From Haloferax elongans ATCC BAA-1513 (GTDB taxonomy: Archaea; Halobacteriota; Halobacteria; Halobacteriales; Haloferacaceae): a DNA stretch of 64,000 nucleotides. The notes beneath the pieces are model-generated. The model was not told the origin of the DNA and searched no databases. It saw only the letters and a program-made list of their open reading frames with translations. Below are positions 33,810-42,339 of the stretch, piece after piece. A program made the translations under genes and the position numbers. The stretch spans positions 20,277-84,276 of the forward strand of contig NZ_AOLK01000008.1 of the NCBI RefSeq assembly GCF_000336755.1. The letters run 5' to 3'. Positions within the stretch are counted from its first letter, which is position 1, and every line of letters begins with the position of its first letter.

Positions 33810-34403
33810 TTACAGTTTTCCTTTCGTACTCGGCGTGTCGGACCGGCGGGGGTCGACGCGGGTCGCATCGTCGAGCGAGCGCGCCAGTGCTTTGAACATC
33901 GCTTCGACCTCGTGGTGAGCGTTGTCGCCCTCGACGCCGACGTGGAGTGTGAGACCCGCGTTCATCGCCAGCGACATGGCGAAGTGTTCGGCCATGTGGC
34001 TCGTGAATTCGCCGACGTACGGTTGCGAGAAGTCACCCGAGAACTCGAAGTAGGGTCGCCCGGACACGTCCACGACGACCGAGGCGACGGCCTCGTCGAG
34101 TGGGACCTTTCGGTCGGCGTAGCGGACGATACCGCGCTTGTCGCCGAGCGCCTCGACGAACGCTTCGCCGAGGACGATTGCCACGTCTTCGACCGTGTGG
34201 TGGTCGTCGATGTGGAGGTCGCCGTCGCACTGGACCGTCAGGTCGAACAGGCCGTGTTTGGCGAATGCTTCCAGCATGTGGTCGAAAAAGCCGATACCGG
34301 TATCGACGGCTGCATCGCCATCGCCGTCGATAGCCAGCGTCACGTCGATAGTCGTCTCCGAGGTTTCACGGGAGACGGCCGCAGTTCTGTCCGCGTCGCT
34401 CAT
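33810..34403 (-). CDS. hisB: Imidazoleglycerol-phosphate dehydratase
   Basis: 197 aa, sixth step of histidine synthesis. The two metal-binding histidine repeats are present: [15 protein letters not shown] with [16 protein letters not shown] and [14 protein letters not shown] with [14 protein letters not shown]. Standard length for the dehydratase without a fused phosphatase. ATG 34403 ([10 protein letters not shown]) is preferred over the longer frame. hisA and hisI lie nearby, but not as one operon. Confidence 0.93.
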   Translation of the reverse strand: MSDADRTAAVSRETSETTIDVTLAIDGDGDAAVDTGIGFFDHMLEAFAKHGLFDLTVQCDGDLHIDDHHTVEDVAIVLGEAFVEALGDKRGIVRYADRKVPLDEAVASVVVDVSGRPYFEFSGDFSQPYVGEFTSHMAEHFAMSLAMNAGLTLHVGVEGDNAHHEVEAMFKALARSLDDATRVDPRRSDTPSTKGKL

Positions 34404-34569
34404 GTCGCGTTCGAGGGTGGGGGAACGTAAATGGGTTCGCGTCGTTGCAGGTGCTGCACCGGCGTTCACGAGCGTCCGCACCCACTAAACGATGAATGTG
34501 TCAAGCATTTAATGACAGTATGACGCCTGTCTGCCGGAAATTCATACTCTCCGACGGATACTGTGGTTC

Positions 34570-34725
34570 ATGCATCGAAAGGGGGCACTGGTGACTGGGT
34601 ACACCATCTGTGTGGGAGGACTCTTGCTCACCGTCGGAACCGACGTCGCAGTCGCACTCGGCATCACGCTCGTCGTGCTGGCCGTGGGTGCGACAGTGGT
34701 GGGGGCTGGGGCCGACAGTAGCTAA
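34570..34725 (+). CDS. 51-aa membrane microprotein
   Basis: MHRKGALVTGYTICVGGLLL then TVGTDVAVALGITLVVLAVG and a small Gly/Ala tail. It has two hydrophobic segments (about 7-22 and 25-45), so it probably spans the membrane twice. A TTCATACTC element about 27 bp before ATG 34570 supports a leaderless start. The gene is followed by another small membrane gene in the same direction. Family unknown. Confidence 0.5.
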   Translation: MHRKGALVTGYTICVGGLLLTVGTDVAVALGITLVVLAVGATVVGAGADSS

Positions 34726-34765
34726 CGATGAATCACAGCAGTATATGGGCGTGGGTTCAATACGG

Positions 34766-34957
34766 ATGGCGGCACCAATACCGACTGTGAACCCGAAGCG
34801 TGACGTCGTGACGCTCAGCATGCTCGCACTCGGCGGGCCGTTCCTCCACACGTCCCGCCTAGAGACCGTTCTCATCGGGATTCTCTTCGTGGCTGTGGGC
34901 GTCTACGGGACGGTCGATAGCCTCGCCGCGGTCGTCACGCGCCACATCCGACTCTAA
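34766..34957 (+). CDS. 63-aa membrane protein
   Basis: MAAPIPTVNPKRDVVTLSML then LALGGPFLHT, a helix (about 33-52, VLIGILFVAVGVYGTVDSLA) and a short basic end. An earlier in-frame ATG at 34745 overlaps a TATA element (AGTATATGG). TATA-to-start spacing of about 23 bp favours ATG 34766 as a leaderless start. Unknown family. Confidence 0.48.
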   Translation: MAAPIPTVNPKRDVVTLSMLALGGPFLHTSRLETVLIGILFVAVGVYGTVDSLAAVVTRHIRL

Positions 34958-34960
34958 AAA
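34956..34960 (-). terminator. T-tract after hisA
   Basis: Five T residues on the minus strand about 35 bp past the hisA stop, where hisA converges with the small membrane gene. Confidence 0.35.
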
Positions 34961-34993
34961 CTCAGTCGCTCTCGCCGCGCCGCCCACCCGAAC

Positions 34994-35710
34994 TTAGGCG
35001 TCCATCGCTTCTTCGAGCGTGAACTGGCCTTCGTAGAGCGCGGTCCCGACGACAGTCGCTGCCGCGCCCACGTCGCGAAGTTCGCGAATGTCGTCCAGCG
35101 ACGCAACCCCGCCGGACGCGACGACCGGGATATCGACCGCGTCGACGACGCGGGCGGTAGTATCGAGGTGGACGCCTTCGAGTTGCCCCTCGACGTCAAC
35201 GTCGGTGAACAGGATAGCCGCGGCACCGAGGTCTTCGTACCGTGTGGCCGCTTCCGCGGGGTCGAGGCCAGTCCCTTCGGTCCACCCGGAGACGACGACT
35301 TCGCCGTCTTTGGCGTCGAGGCTGACCATCACGCCGTCGGGGTAGTCTTCGGCGAGTTCGGCGACGATGTCCGGGTTCTCGACGGCCGCAGTCCCGAGAA
35401 TGACGCGGTCGACGCCGCGGTCGAAGAGCGCTCGGGCGTCGTCGGCAGTTCGAATCCCGCCGCCGAGTTGGACCGGCACGTCCACGGCGTCGAGGACTGC
35501 ATCGACCGCCGGGGCGTTCGCGCGCTCGCCCTCGAACGCACCGTCGAGGTCGACGAGGTGAAGCGTTCGCGCGCCAGCGTCGACCCACCGCTGGGCGGCC
35601 TCGACCGGGTCGCCGTAGGTCTTTTCGGTGCCGCGTTCACCCTGCACGAGCTGGACGACTTCGCCGTCTTGCATGTCGACGGCGGGGACGACTTCGAACT
35701 CCGGGAACAT
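34994..35710 (-). CDS. hisA: Phosphoribosylformimino-5-aminoimidazole carboxamide isomerase (HisA)
   Basis: 238 aa TIM barrel, fourth step of histidine synthesis. FEVVPAVDMQDGEVVQLVQG holds the first catalytic Asp, and LHLVDLDGAFEG, VQLGGGIRTADDA, ILGTAAVENP and VASGGVASLDD follow the family layout, with the second Asp in LFTDVDVEGQ. ATG 35710 is placed about 28 bp after the TTTAGG box. ATG 35716, two codons earlier, is an alternative. Confidence 0.93.
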   Translation of the reverse strand: MFPEFEVVPAVDMQDGEVVQLVQGERGTEKTYGDPVEAAQRWVDAGARTLHLVDLDGAFEGERANAPAVDAVLDAVDVPVQLGGGIRTADDARALFDRGVDRVILGTAAVENPDIVAELAEDYPDGVMVSLDAKDGEVVVSGWTEGTGLDPAEAATRYEDLGAAAILFTDVDVEGQLEGVHLDTTARVVDAVDIPVVASGGVASLDDIRELRDVGAAATVVGTALYEGQFTLEEAMDA

Positions 35711-35864
35711 GCCCATCCGTGAGTGAGCGACGGGCCTAAACGCACCGGATGCGGTGACTGTGCCTGCCGAGAACTCCGTTAGTGTCAGTCGAGATATTAT
35801 TATGGAGAATCTGTGAGGCATCAGTTCGGAACGGCTTTGTCGCGCCGGGATACAGACACACTCG

Positions 35865-37229
35865 ATGAAACTCTTCGGTTCCAGCGGAACCCGCGGCGTG
35901 GTGGGTGAGAGCCTCACCCCGGAGTTCGTGCTCCGCGTCGCAAAGGCCGCAGGCACGGTCTGGAACACCGACCGTGTCGCCATCGCCCGCGACACGCGAA
36001 CGACAGGAGAGATGTTCGTCAACGCCGCGTCGTCCGGTCTGGCAAGCGTCGGCGTCGACGTCGACGACCTCGGTGTGGTTCCCACGCCCGCCGCAGTGCG
36101 ATACTGTGAGACGGAGGAAATCCCCGCCGTCGTCATCACGGCCTCGCACAACCCGCCGGAGTTCAACGGCGTCAAACTCGTCGGCGACGACGGTGTCGAA
36201 CTCTCTATCGAGCAGTTAGAACGCATCGAGGACCACATTCTCGCCGAGGAGTTCGACGTGAGCAGGTGGGACGACGTCGGCTCGGTACAGCACATCGAGA
36301 CGGCGAACGACGACTACCGCGAGGAACTCCTCGCGAACATCGACCGCGACGCAATCGCCGAGGCGAACCTCACCGTCGCACTCGACCCCGGCCACGGCGC
36401 GGGGTCGCTCGTCTCGCCCGATTTCCTCCGCGAACTCGGCTGTGAGGTCCGCACGGTCAACGCACAACCCGACGGCCACTTCCCCGGCCGCGAGTCCGAA
36501 CCTGTCCCCGAGAACCTCCGCGACCTCGAACGCCTCGTCCGTGCGACCGATGCCGACGTCGGTATCGCCCACGACGGCGACGCCGACCGGGCAATCTTCG
36601 TGGACGAACACGGCGAGGTTATCTCCGGCGAGGCATCGCTTGCCGCGCTCGCCGCCGCGTTCCTCGAACCCGGCGACGTGACCGTCTCGGCCGTCAACGT
36701 CTCCCAGCGACTCGTGGACGTGTGCGAGGAGGTCGGTGCCGACCTCGAACTCACGCCCATCGGCGCGACGAACCTCATCACCCGCATCCGCGAACTCTGG
36801 CGCGAGGGCGAGAACGTCCCCGTCGCCGGCGAGGGCAACGGCGGCATCTTCTTCCCGAACTACCGCCTCGTCCGCGACGGCGCGTACATCGCGGCGAAGT
36901 TCCTCGAACTCGTCGCCGAGCGCCCCGCGAGCGAAATCGTCGCCCCGTATCAGGACTACTACAACGTCCGCATCAACCTCTCGTACGACAGCGACGACGA
37001 GTTAGAGGCGATGCTGCACGCCGCCGCCGAGTACGCCGAGTCGGCCGACGCGACGCCGAACACCATCGACGGCTACCGCCTCGATTACGGCGACGCGTGG
37101 GTACTCGTCCGACCGTCTGGGACCGAACCGAAAGTCCGCGTCTACGCCGAAGGCCACACCGAAGAGCGGGCGACCGAACTCGCCGAAGAGGCCGCTGACG
37201 CGCTTCGCGCTGCAGTGGACGAACTGTAA
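35865..37229 (+). CDS. glmM: Phosphohexomutase (phosphoglucosamine/phosphomannomutase)
   Basis: 454 aa alpha-D-phosphohexomutase. The catalytic phosphoserine is S94 in VITASHNPPEF. The metal loop is IAHDGDADRAIF. The sugar-binding loop is GEGNGGIFFPNY, and the phosphate-binding loop RPSGTEPKVRVY is near the C-terminus. GlmM (glucosamine-6-P to glucosamine-1-P) is favoured for archaeal enzymes of this type, but mannose or glucose phosphates cannot be excluded from sequence. Confidence 0.82.
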   Translation: MKLFGSSGTRGVVGESLTPEFVLRVAKAAGTVWNTDRVAIARDTRTTGEMFVNAASSGLASVGVDVDDLGVVPTPAAVRYCETEEIPAVVITASHNPPEFNGVKLVGDDGVELSIEQLERIEDHILAEEFDVSRWDDVGSVQHIETANDDYREELLANIDRDAIAEANLTVALDPGHGAGSLVSPDFLRELGCEVRTVNAQPDGHFPGRESEPVPENLRDLERLVRATDADVGIAHDGDADRAIFVDEHGEVISGEASLAALAAAFLEPGDVTVSAVNVSQRLVDVCEEVGADLELTPIGATNLITRIRELWREGENVPVAGEGNGGIFFPNYRLVRDGAYIAAKFLELVAERPASEIVAPYQDYYNVRINLSYDSDDELEAMLHAAAEYAESADATPNTIDGYRLDYGDAWVLVRPSGTEPKVRVYAEGHTEERATELAEEAADALRAAVDEL

Positions 37230-37271
37230 CGCCGTACGACTACTTTTCACTCGACGGCGCAAAGCGACCGC

Positions 37272-37835
37272 ATGGCCGACGAGTTCGATATTCGACCACC
37301 GCGTTCTACCGCCGAGATGCGGGGTATTCGGCGAGTGAACGCACGCTGCTGGGTCGAAGCCTACGACCACATCCTCCCGGACGAGGCGCTTCCCGACCCG
37401 ACAATCGAACCCAGCGAGGAGTGGCTTCGCGAACAGTTCGACTACGCGACCATGCTCAACGAGACCGAGTTCGGGCGATACGTCGTTGCAGTCGAAGACC
37501 CGCCACTCGGCGGCGGCCCGATTGTCGTCGGCTTCGCCGCCACTCGCTGGGGTGACGAGGCGAAGTCGTTCGTCGGCGACGACGAAGCCGGGTTGTGGAC
37601 AATCTACGTCGACCCATCCCGGTGGGGCGAAGGTATCGGGTCGGCACTACTCGATGCGGTTACTGCGGCAATTCCCGAGCAGTACGACCGTCTCGTCTTA
37701 GAGACCTTTGCCGAAAACGAGGTCGGACAGCGATTCTACCGGGAGAAGGGGTTCGAAGTGGTCGAGGAATTCGAGACCGAAGTCGGCGACGAGTCCTATC
37801 CGGCGTTGCTCATGGCCCGGGGCCTCACAGACTGA
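37272..37835 (+). CDS. GNAT-family N-acetyltransferase
   Basis: 187 aa. The GNAT fold ends with the acetyl-CoA-binding motif A: WTIYVDPSRWGEGIGSALLD, followed by motif B TFAENEVGQRFYREKGFEVV. N-terminal substrate part IRPPRST-like is unassigned. Acceptor unknown. It lies 42 bp after glmM on the same strand, so it may be co-transcribed. Confidence 0.85.
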   Translation: MADEFDIRPPRSTAEMRGIRRVNARCWVEAYDHILPDEALPDPTIEPSEEWLREQFDYATMLNETEFGRYVVAVEDPPLGGGPIVVGFAATRWGDEAKSFVGDDEAGLWTIYVDPSRWGEGIGSALLDAVTAAIPEQYDRLVLETFAENEVGQRFYREKGFEVVEEFETEVGDESYPALLMARGLTD

Positions 37836-37862
37836 ACCGACCCGAAAGATTAGACCGACCGC

Positions 37863-38108
37863 TCACAGACTGAGCGCCGCAAAGAGCAGACACAGTCCGC
37901 CAAAGACGAGCAGCATGAAGCCGCGTTCGAGGCCGTCGCTGTCTATCTCGTCGTCCGGTGGGTCCTCGCGGTTGGGGTCAAGGACGAACTCGGGGTCGTC
38001 AGAGCGCGCCACCCGACGGGCGGCGAGGTCGCTCTTGAGCAGTCGCGCACCGAGTGCGAAGCACACGAGACCGAGCACCGCGGCGACGACGGCGACGACG
38101 TTTACCAT
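37863..38108 (-). CDS. 81-aa membrane protein
   Basis: Two hydrophobic helices (about 3-23 and 62-80) flank an acidic linker (ARRVARSDDPEFVLDPNRED), so the middle loop is cytoplasmic or extracellular. It lies 24 bp after hisI on the same strand and probably shares its transcript. No family recognised. Confidence 0.55.
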   Translation of the reverse strand: MVNVVAVVAAVLGLVCFALGARLLKSDLAARRVARSDDPEFVLDPNREDPPDDEIDSDGLERGFMLLVFGGLCLLFAALSL

Positions 38109-38132
38109 CTGTACTGTGCGAGACTCATCTGC

Positions 38133-38498
38133 TCATTCGCCGTACACGTCGTCCGGGTCGTAGACGCGCTCGCCGACGTTCTCGCCGTCGACAGTCCGAT
38201 AGAAACACGACCGGTGGCCGGTGTGGCACGCGCCGACGTTCTGGTCGACGAGATACAACAGCGTGTCGGCGTCGCAATCGACGCGAACCTCGCGAATCTC
38301 CTGTGTGTGGCCGCTGGATGCGCCTTTCTCCCAGAGTTCGTCGCGACTCCGCGAGTAGTAGTGCGCCCGCCCTGTCTCGATGGTTTGCTCCAGCGCCTCC
38401 GGCGAGACGTACGCGAGCATGAGAACCTCGCCCGAATCAGCGTCCTGTGCCACCGCCGGAACGAGTCCGTCGTCGCCGAAATCGACATCGACCGTCAT
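38133..38498 (-). CDS. hisI: Phosphoribosyl-AMP cyclohydrolase
   Basis: 121 aa, third step of histidine synthesis, without a fused HisE domain. The motif [20 protein letters not shown] is followed by [20 protein letters not shown] and [11 protein letters not shown], which hold the metal-binding aspartates and cysteines. ATG 38498 is used; a GTG four codons upstream is possible and two TATA-like elements near 38525-38535 do not decide between them. Confidence 0.92.
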   Translation of the reverse strand: MTVDVDFGDDGLVPAVAQDADSGEVLMLAYVSPEALEQTIETGRAHYYSRSRDELWEKGASSGHTQEIREVRVDCDADTLLYLVDQNVGACHTGHRSCFYRTVDGENVGERVYDPDDVYGE

Positions 38499-38605
38499 GG
38501 TTCGGCTCACGGGATGCCGCGTGTTATCTCTTTATGCGTCGTCGCCAGACGTGTCGATGCGCTGTCGTCGGAATGTCTATGTGTTGTCTCCCGACGTGTC
38601 TGCAA

Positions 38606-39613
38606 TCAGACGATTCCGAGGGAACCGAGGACGCCGAAGAGGAGGTCCCCGTAGACGAACGCGACGACGAGGCCGACGAACATCGGGACGATGAACGGAA
38701 TGCCCGGCGACACCCAGACCGCGTCGCGGGTCGTCACGACTTCGAGGCCGCCGCGGAGTTTCTCGGGCGTCGTCCCGTAGGCCGACCCATCGATATCGTC
38801 GAGGAACGCTTCGGCACCCCACGGGTCGTCGAAGTCGGTGTCTGTCGCGTCTGCGGCGCTCTCGGCATCGACGTCGGAGACGCCGCCGTCGGTCGTCACC
38901 TCACGGTGGACTGCGCCGTCCGTCGGGTCGAACGTTTCGCCGATAGTCTCGGGGTCACGCAGGGTCGCGGCGTTCTCCCGGAGGTCCGAAAGCGAGATGC
39001 CGCGCCACCGGAGGTACATCCGGAGCGCGTCGAGGTCCAGTCCATTTCGGGTGATACCATCGGGTGACTCGAAGAGGCGACCGTGCGCCGTCGCCAACGA
39101 GGGGACCGAGACGCGCCGGCCGACGAACGAAAGCGGGAGTTCGAACTCACCGGCGGCGAGGTTGCGGGCCGCGAGTGCGATGGGATACGCGAGACCCACG
39201 ATGACGGTGTTCGTCAGGATGGTCATCGAGAAGACGCCGAGTGTCGTCTCCGTGAGCGGGTATTCAGTCGCGCCGAGGACGTAACTCGGGAAGGTCGGCA
39301 GCAACAACGCGAAGACCATGAGTGCCTTCGCGTCTGCGCCGCCGAAGCCGCCGAGACGCCAAAACATGTAGGAAAGCGGGATGACGAAGAAGACGCTCAC
39401 GCCGACCCGGACGAGATAGAGGCGGTCGAAGACCGTCTCCGGTGGCAGGTGGCCGAGAAGTTCCCACGCGAGCAAGACGAGACCCAACGCCGCCAGCGGA
39501 TACCAGACGATGTTGGGGACGCGCCGCGTGCGAATGTCGCGCCACGCCGTCCACGCGAGGACGGGGATAACCACCAATCGCAGGAGGTCGGGGAGCGTTC
39601 CAATTCCGAACAT
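38606..39613 (-). CDS. pibD: Prepilin/preflagellin peptidase PibD
   Basis: 335 aa polytopic aspartic protease (A24/GXGD family). Catalytic aspartates are D26 in AWRDIRTRRVPN and D94 in GGFGGADAKAL. About six helices precede a long acidic cytoplasmic insertion (about 165-290) and two C-terminal helices. It cleaves type IV pilin and archaellin signal peptides after Gly. The pilin at 51719-52249 is one candidate substrate in the window. The large acidic insert is common in haloarchaeal PibD. Confidence 0.9.
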   Translation of the reverse strand: MFGIGTLPDLLRLVVIPVLAWTAWRDIRTRRVPNIVWYPLAALGLVLLAWELLGHLPPETVFDRLYLVRVGVSVFFVIPLSYMFWRLGGFGGADAKALMVFALLLPTFPSYVLGATEYPLTETTLGVFSMTILTNTVIVGLAYPIALAARNLAAGEFELPLSFVGRRVSVPSLATAHGRLFESPDGITRNGLDLDALRMYLRWRGISLSDLRENAATLRDPETIGETFDPTDGAVHREVTTDGGVSDVDAESAADATDTDFDDPWGAEAFLDDIDGSAYGTTPEKLRGGLEVVTTRDAVWVSPGIPFIVPMFVGLVVAFVYGDLLFGVLGSLGIV

Positions 39614-39678
39614 ACCGGCAGACGGACTGCCGGGGAGTTAGGTGTTCGGGAAGGGTATCAACCCTGAAACTGAGCAGG

Positions 39679-40632
39679 TCAGAACACGGCGAGTTCGAAG
39701 AAGTGGACCAGACGAAACCCAACGTCGAAGACGAACATCACCACGAGCGGCACCCAAACGGAGTCAGTGCGCTCGTAGCCGAGTGCTGCGGACCCGAAGG
39801 CGAGTGCCCACAGCGCGTGTTCGAATCCGCCCGGCACCTCTGCCAAGATGGTGACGAACGCAGCGAAGAGAAAGAGTCCAAGTGCGAACACCGGGACGTA
39901 GAGCGGTCGGTAGACGACGCGGAGTGAACGTTCGACTGCTCCCCGATAGATAAATCCGAGCGTGATGCCGCCGGCGAAAGTGGCTACGAGGACGACGGCG
40001 AAAGCGTAGAACCGCCACGTTGCAGCAGCGGTGACGAGCGAGAGGCTGGTGTCTCTGAGTACCGAGTGAAAGTACAGTCCTGCTGCCGCCGTGAACGTGA
40101 TGGCGTGCGTCGAACGCATCCCGACTCGACTTCGCAGGAGTTCGACGAGTACCACAACGAGGAGACCATACCACCCGCGACCGAGAATCGAGAATTTGGT
40201 GGCTCTCGGGAGGATGCCCAAGAGGGATGACTGCGGGGAGTACGTCCACCCGACGAGTGCGGCGAACGACGTGTCGAACGCCACCATTGTAACGACACTC
40301 GTCGCGAGAATGGCGATCAGTGGCGTGAAGACGACGGCAGCGACGTTGCCGACCTGTGTCGGTCGTGGCAGAGCAACCGAGACGTCGAGACCACGGTACT
40401 TCGCGTACACGAGTGTCGGCAGGGCGAGTCCAGTAACTCCGTACGCCGAGAGCGGGCCGACGACCGGAACGCCCCGGAGTCTGAGGGTGAGCCAGTACGC
40501 GAGTCCGATGGTGAGCGTGGTGCAGACGAGAAAGAGGCTCAGTCGCCCCAGTTCGCGTGCTTCGTGTGGGAGGGAGATGTCGAATTCGTCGGGGAGGGGT
40601 TCGAGGGACTGAGACACGCCCAGACCAACCAC
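39679..40632 (-). CDS. Polytopic membrane protein, unknown function
   Basis: 317 aa, about eight hydrophobic segments (near 30-48, 62-76, 95-117, 155-167, 178-192, 210-225, 248-263, 290-312). No protease signature EExxxR is present despite the superficial resemblance to CPBP proteins. Starts with GTG 40632; an in-frame GTG five codons later (VSQSLEPLPDEFD) is an equally good start. It sits just left of the island, and pibD follows downstream of it on the same strand. Confidence 0.6.
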   Translation of the reverse strand: MVGLGVSQSLEPLPDEFDISLPHEARELGRLSLFLVCTTLTIGLAYWLTLRLRGVPVVGPLSAYGVTGLALPTLVYAKYRGLDVSVALPRPTQVGNVAAVVFTPLIAILATSVVTMVAFDTSFAALVGWTYSPQSSLLGILPRATKFSILGRGWYGLLVVVLVELLRSRVGMRSTHAITFTAAAGLYFHSVLRDTSLSLVTAAATWRFYAFAVVLVATFAGGITLGFIYRGAVERSLRVVYRPLYVPVFALGLFLFAAFVTILAEVPGGFEHALWALAFGSAALGYERTDSVWVPLVVMFVFDVGFRLVHFFELAVF

Positions 40633-40733
40633 TTAGCGTGGCAAGTTCCTGTCGGCTTGTGAGGTCAGACTGCCGTTCAGGACAGCGCTACCGCTCACCG
40701 GTCGGCGTTGAAAGAAAAGGCTGAGTTGGCGTC

Positions 40734-40750
40734 TTAGATGACGCGGTTCT
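40734..40750. repeat. Left copy of the ferredoxin 3'-end repeat (att-like)
   Basis: Exact match to 42627-42643. On the minus strand it reads as an orphan R-N-R-V-I-stop tail, a fragment of the ferredoxin C-terminus without the rest of the gene. Similarity fades just outside. Confidence 0.55.
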
Positions 40751-40778
40751 TTCGGCAGTTGTCTCACTCGCCGTATTT

Positions 40779-40827
40779 GTGGGTAATAGTGGGTAAGAGT
40801 TATTCGGCAGTGGGTCATAGTGGGTAA
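40779..40827 (+). promoter_or_regulatory. Helically phased operator/promoter of the MazEF operon
   Basis: Four GTGGGTAA boxes start at 40779, 40789, 40810 and 40820 (the third is GTGGGTCA), spaced 10, 21 and 10 bp, all near multiples of one helical turn. A TTATT TATA-like core (about 40800-40804) lies between the two pairs, 30 bp before ATG 40832. Binding would sandwich the promoter, as in autorepressed toxin-antitoxin operons. Confidence 0.65.
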
Positions 40828-40831
40828 CACA

Positions 40832-41068
40832 ATGAAAGTAGACGCCCGAGACCTGCGAACTAATGACACCGACGACCGAGGTCGAATCTACCTCGGGACG
40901 GAATACGCGAACAAGCGCGTGACCGTCGCCGTGGTGGAAGTCGAAAACGACCAGCCCGACGAAGACGAACTCGCCGCCGCCTATCGGGAAGCATCCGAAA
41001 GTGCAGAATCGTTGGCCGAAGCGTGGGACGACACATCGGACGAGGCGTGGAACGGGCTGGATGAATGA
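40832..41068 (+). CDS. Antitoxin of a MazEF-like pair
   Basis: 78 aa, acidic. MKVDARDLRTNDTDDRGRIY is followed by LGTEYANKRVTVAVVEVEND, consistent with an AbrB/MazE-like swapped-hairpin DNA-binding N-terminus (GRIYLG...). The C-terminal half is acidic and helical (AAAYREASESAESLAEAWDD), suited to neutralising the toxin. ATG 40832 is preferred over GTG 40820, which lies inside the operator. Overlaps the toxin gene by ATGA. Confidence 0.7.
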   Translation: MKVDARDLRTNDTDDRGRIYLGTEYANKRVTVAVVEVENDQPDEDELAAAYREASESAESLAEAWDDTSDEAWNGLDE

Positions 41069-41418
41069 GTGAGAAGACAGACGTGAAACGCGGCGACGTC
41101 GTCATCGTCCGACTCGACCCTGCTGAGGGTCATGAAATGAAGAAGACCCGTCCAGCGGTCGTCGTCCAGAACGACGTCGGGAACGCGAATTCGAGTACGA
41201 CCATCGTGGCACCCACAACCGGCACGTACCGAGGCTACCCATTCGAGGTGCTGGTCGAAGCGGACGACTCGCCGTTCGAGAAGGACTCGTCGGTTCGTCT
41301 GGACCAGATTCGGGTCGTCTCCATCGAGAAGCGGATTCACTCGGTCGTCGGGAATCTGGATGCGGGAACGATGACGCAGGTAGACGACGCACTGAAACTG
41401 AGCCTCGGACTCAACTGA
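41065..41418 (+). CDS. MazF/PemK-family endoribonuclease toxin
   Basis: 117 aa. The N-terminal KRGDVVIVRLDPAEGHEMKK and RPAVVVQNDVGN are the MazF beta-barrel signature, with the catalytic Arg/Thr region in KKTRPAVV. SVRLDQIRVVSIEKRI and the end VDDALKLSLGLN are typical. MazF enzymes cut mRNA at short motifs; the specificity is unknown here. It is the second gene of the operon with a four-base ATGA overlap. Confidence 0.85.
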   Translation: MSEKTDVKRGDVVIVRLDPAEGHEMKKTRPAVVVQNDVGNANSSTTIVAPTTGTYRGYPFEVLVEADDSPFEKDSSVRLDQIRVVSIEKRIHSVVGNLDAGTMTQVDDALKLSLGLN

Positions 41419-41509
41419 AGGAAGTCAACGAATGCGATGTGGGGGAGCCGAAACTGGTTCTTTTCGGACTCTCAGGAGGATACGACATAATAGCTCTGTT
41501 GAAAGTTCG

Positions 41510-41540
41510 TGCTGAATACAGGGCGCGTATGTTGCACGAG
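41510..41540 (-). repeat. Dispersed repeat A (type 2)
   Basis: TGCTGAATACAGGGCGCG..., followed by TATGTTGCACGAG. It lies just downstream of the 41550-41894 gene. It shares CTGAATACAGRGCGC with copy D and TGTTGCACG with copy C. Confidence 0.5.
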
Positions 41541-41549
41541 ACAGGAGGC

Positions 41550-41894
41550 TCAGTTTGATGTTGTATTCCTGTGATTCTGACCTAACTTGCGCCGGGTGAT
41601 GACGAACAAAAGAGCGAGAATACTCGCGATTTCTGCCCCGATAGCCGGGAGAACGCGCCACAGTGGAGTCGGTTCAGAGAACCCAGACCTCGGATACAAG
41701 ACTGCATCAAAGTAGCCAAATCGAAGAAGCGTCATGAACAACAACGCGACTACGCCGGCTAATGCGAACACAGTAACGAGGGTCTGAAGCGTCTTGTTCA
41801 GTGAGTTCTTTCGAGTCCACAACAGCCAAAATGACGAACCGGTAAGCGCGATTCCGGCGAGTATGAAGTCGGGTGTTGTGGAGGGCGGAAACAT
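41550..41894 (-). CDS. Cassette 1 membrane protein
   Basis: 114 aa, MFPPSTTPDFILAGIALTGS, with three hydrophobic helices (about 8-27, 37-54, 79-100), a short basic tail (RRKLGQNHRNTTSN) and no recognised domain. ATG 41894 has an ATAAGGATAC element about 23-26 bp upstream; ATG 41948 further upstream would add 18 residues partly encoded next to repeat B. Codon use is AT-richer than in neighbours, in line with foreign origin. It is flanked by repeats B and A in direct orientation. Confidence 0.5.
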   Translation of the reverse strand: MFPPSTTPDFILAGIALTGSSFWLLWTRKNSLNKTLQTLVTVFALAGVVALLFMTLLRFGYFDAVLYPRSGFSEPTPLWRVLPAIGAEIASILALLFVITRRKLGQNHRNTTSN

Positions 41895-41960
41895 GTCACT
41901 AAGAGTGACTGTATCCTTATCGACTTTTTGGGAAATCTTGAGAGACATTGAGTTTGCTCG

Positions 41961-41993
41961 TGTTGAACTCACCCTCTGTATCTCGCACGGCAC
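41961..41993 (-). repeat. Dispersed repeat B (type 1)
   Basis: TGTTGAACTCACCCTCTGTA followed by TCTCGCACGGCAC, upstream of cassette 1. It shares TGAACTCACYCTCTGTAT with copy C. On the minus strand both encode the same peptide IQRVSS in one frame, showing that they are related. Confidence 0.5.
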
Positions 41994-42026
41994 TTCTGAC
42001 AGGGACTGGTAAGGTTTCAGCGGGCG

Positions 42027-42050
42027 TACTGAATACAGAGCGCAAGTCGG
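42027..42050 (-). repeat. Dispersed repeat D (type 2, partial)
   Basis: TACTGAATACAGAGCGC then AAGTCGG. It matches copy A over the first 17 bases. It lies downstream of the second cassette gene and next to repeat B. Confidence 0.4.
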
Positions 42051-42090
42051 CCAGATGCTGCGTGGTGAAATGGGCGACTTTACGGATATC

Positions 42091-42285
42091 TTAGAATAAG
42101 TGTGAGTGCCCGGTTATTATGAGTCCAACACCGAGTATTCGATAGAGCCACATCTTCCCGTGTGATAGAGAGGAAGTATCGTGTAGGTTCTCAAATCCGA
42201 ACTTGTGTACTCTTCTGGGAATCATCACGTATACTATCCCAAGTAGAATCGTTCCCAGAGCCGCGATTTGTATGAGTATTCCCAT
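42091..42285 (-). CDS. Cassette 2 membrane protein (DUF6199-like)
   Basis: 64 aa: MGILIQIAALGTILLGIVYV, then a cytoplasmic loop with PRRVHKFGFENLHD and a second helix (YRILGVGLIITG). The spacing of Pro, Arg and Gly resembles the small DUF6199 membrane family, though weakly. A TTTTTATC box about 37 bp upstream would give a short leader. Flanked by repeats C and D. AT-richer than the chromosomal genes. Confidence 0.45.
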   Translation of the reverse strand: MGILIQIAALGTILLGIVYVMIPRRVHKFGFENLHDTSSLSHGKMWLYRILGVGLIITGHSHLF

Positions 42286-42339
42286 CTCGACTATCAGTTG
42301 ATGTGTAGTACATCTAAGATAAAAAGATGGTCTAGTCTT

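Noticed and set aside
36216..36847. Long open frames antisense to glmM
   Set aside because: They lack motifs and promoter; glmM is certain.
39679..40632. CPBP protease assignment for the 317-aa membrane protein
   Set aside because: No EExxxR or paired histidine motif; left as unknown membrane protein.
40779..40827. Repeated GTGGGTAA boxes as a CRISPR array
   Set aside because: Units are only 8 bp with 2-13 bp between, no spacers of uniform 30-40 bp and no cas genes. The helical phasing around a promoter fits an operator better.
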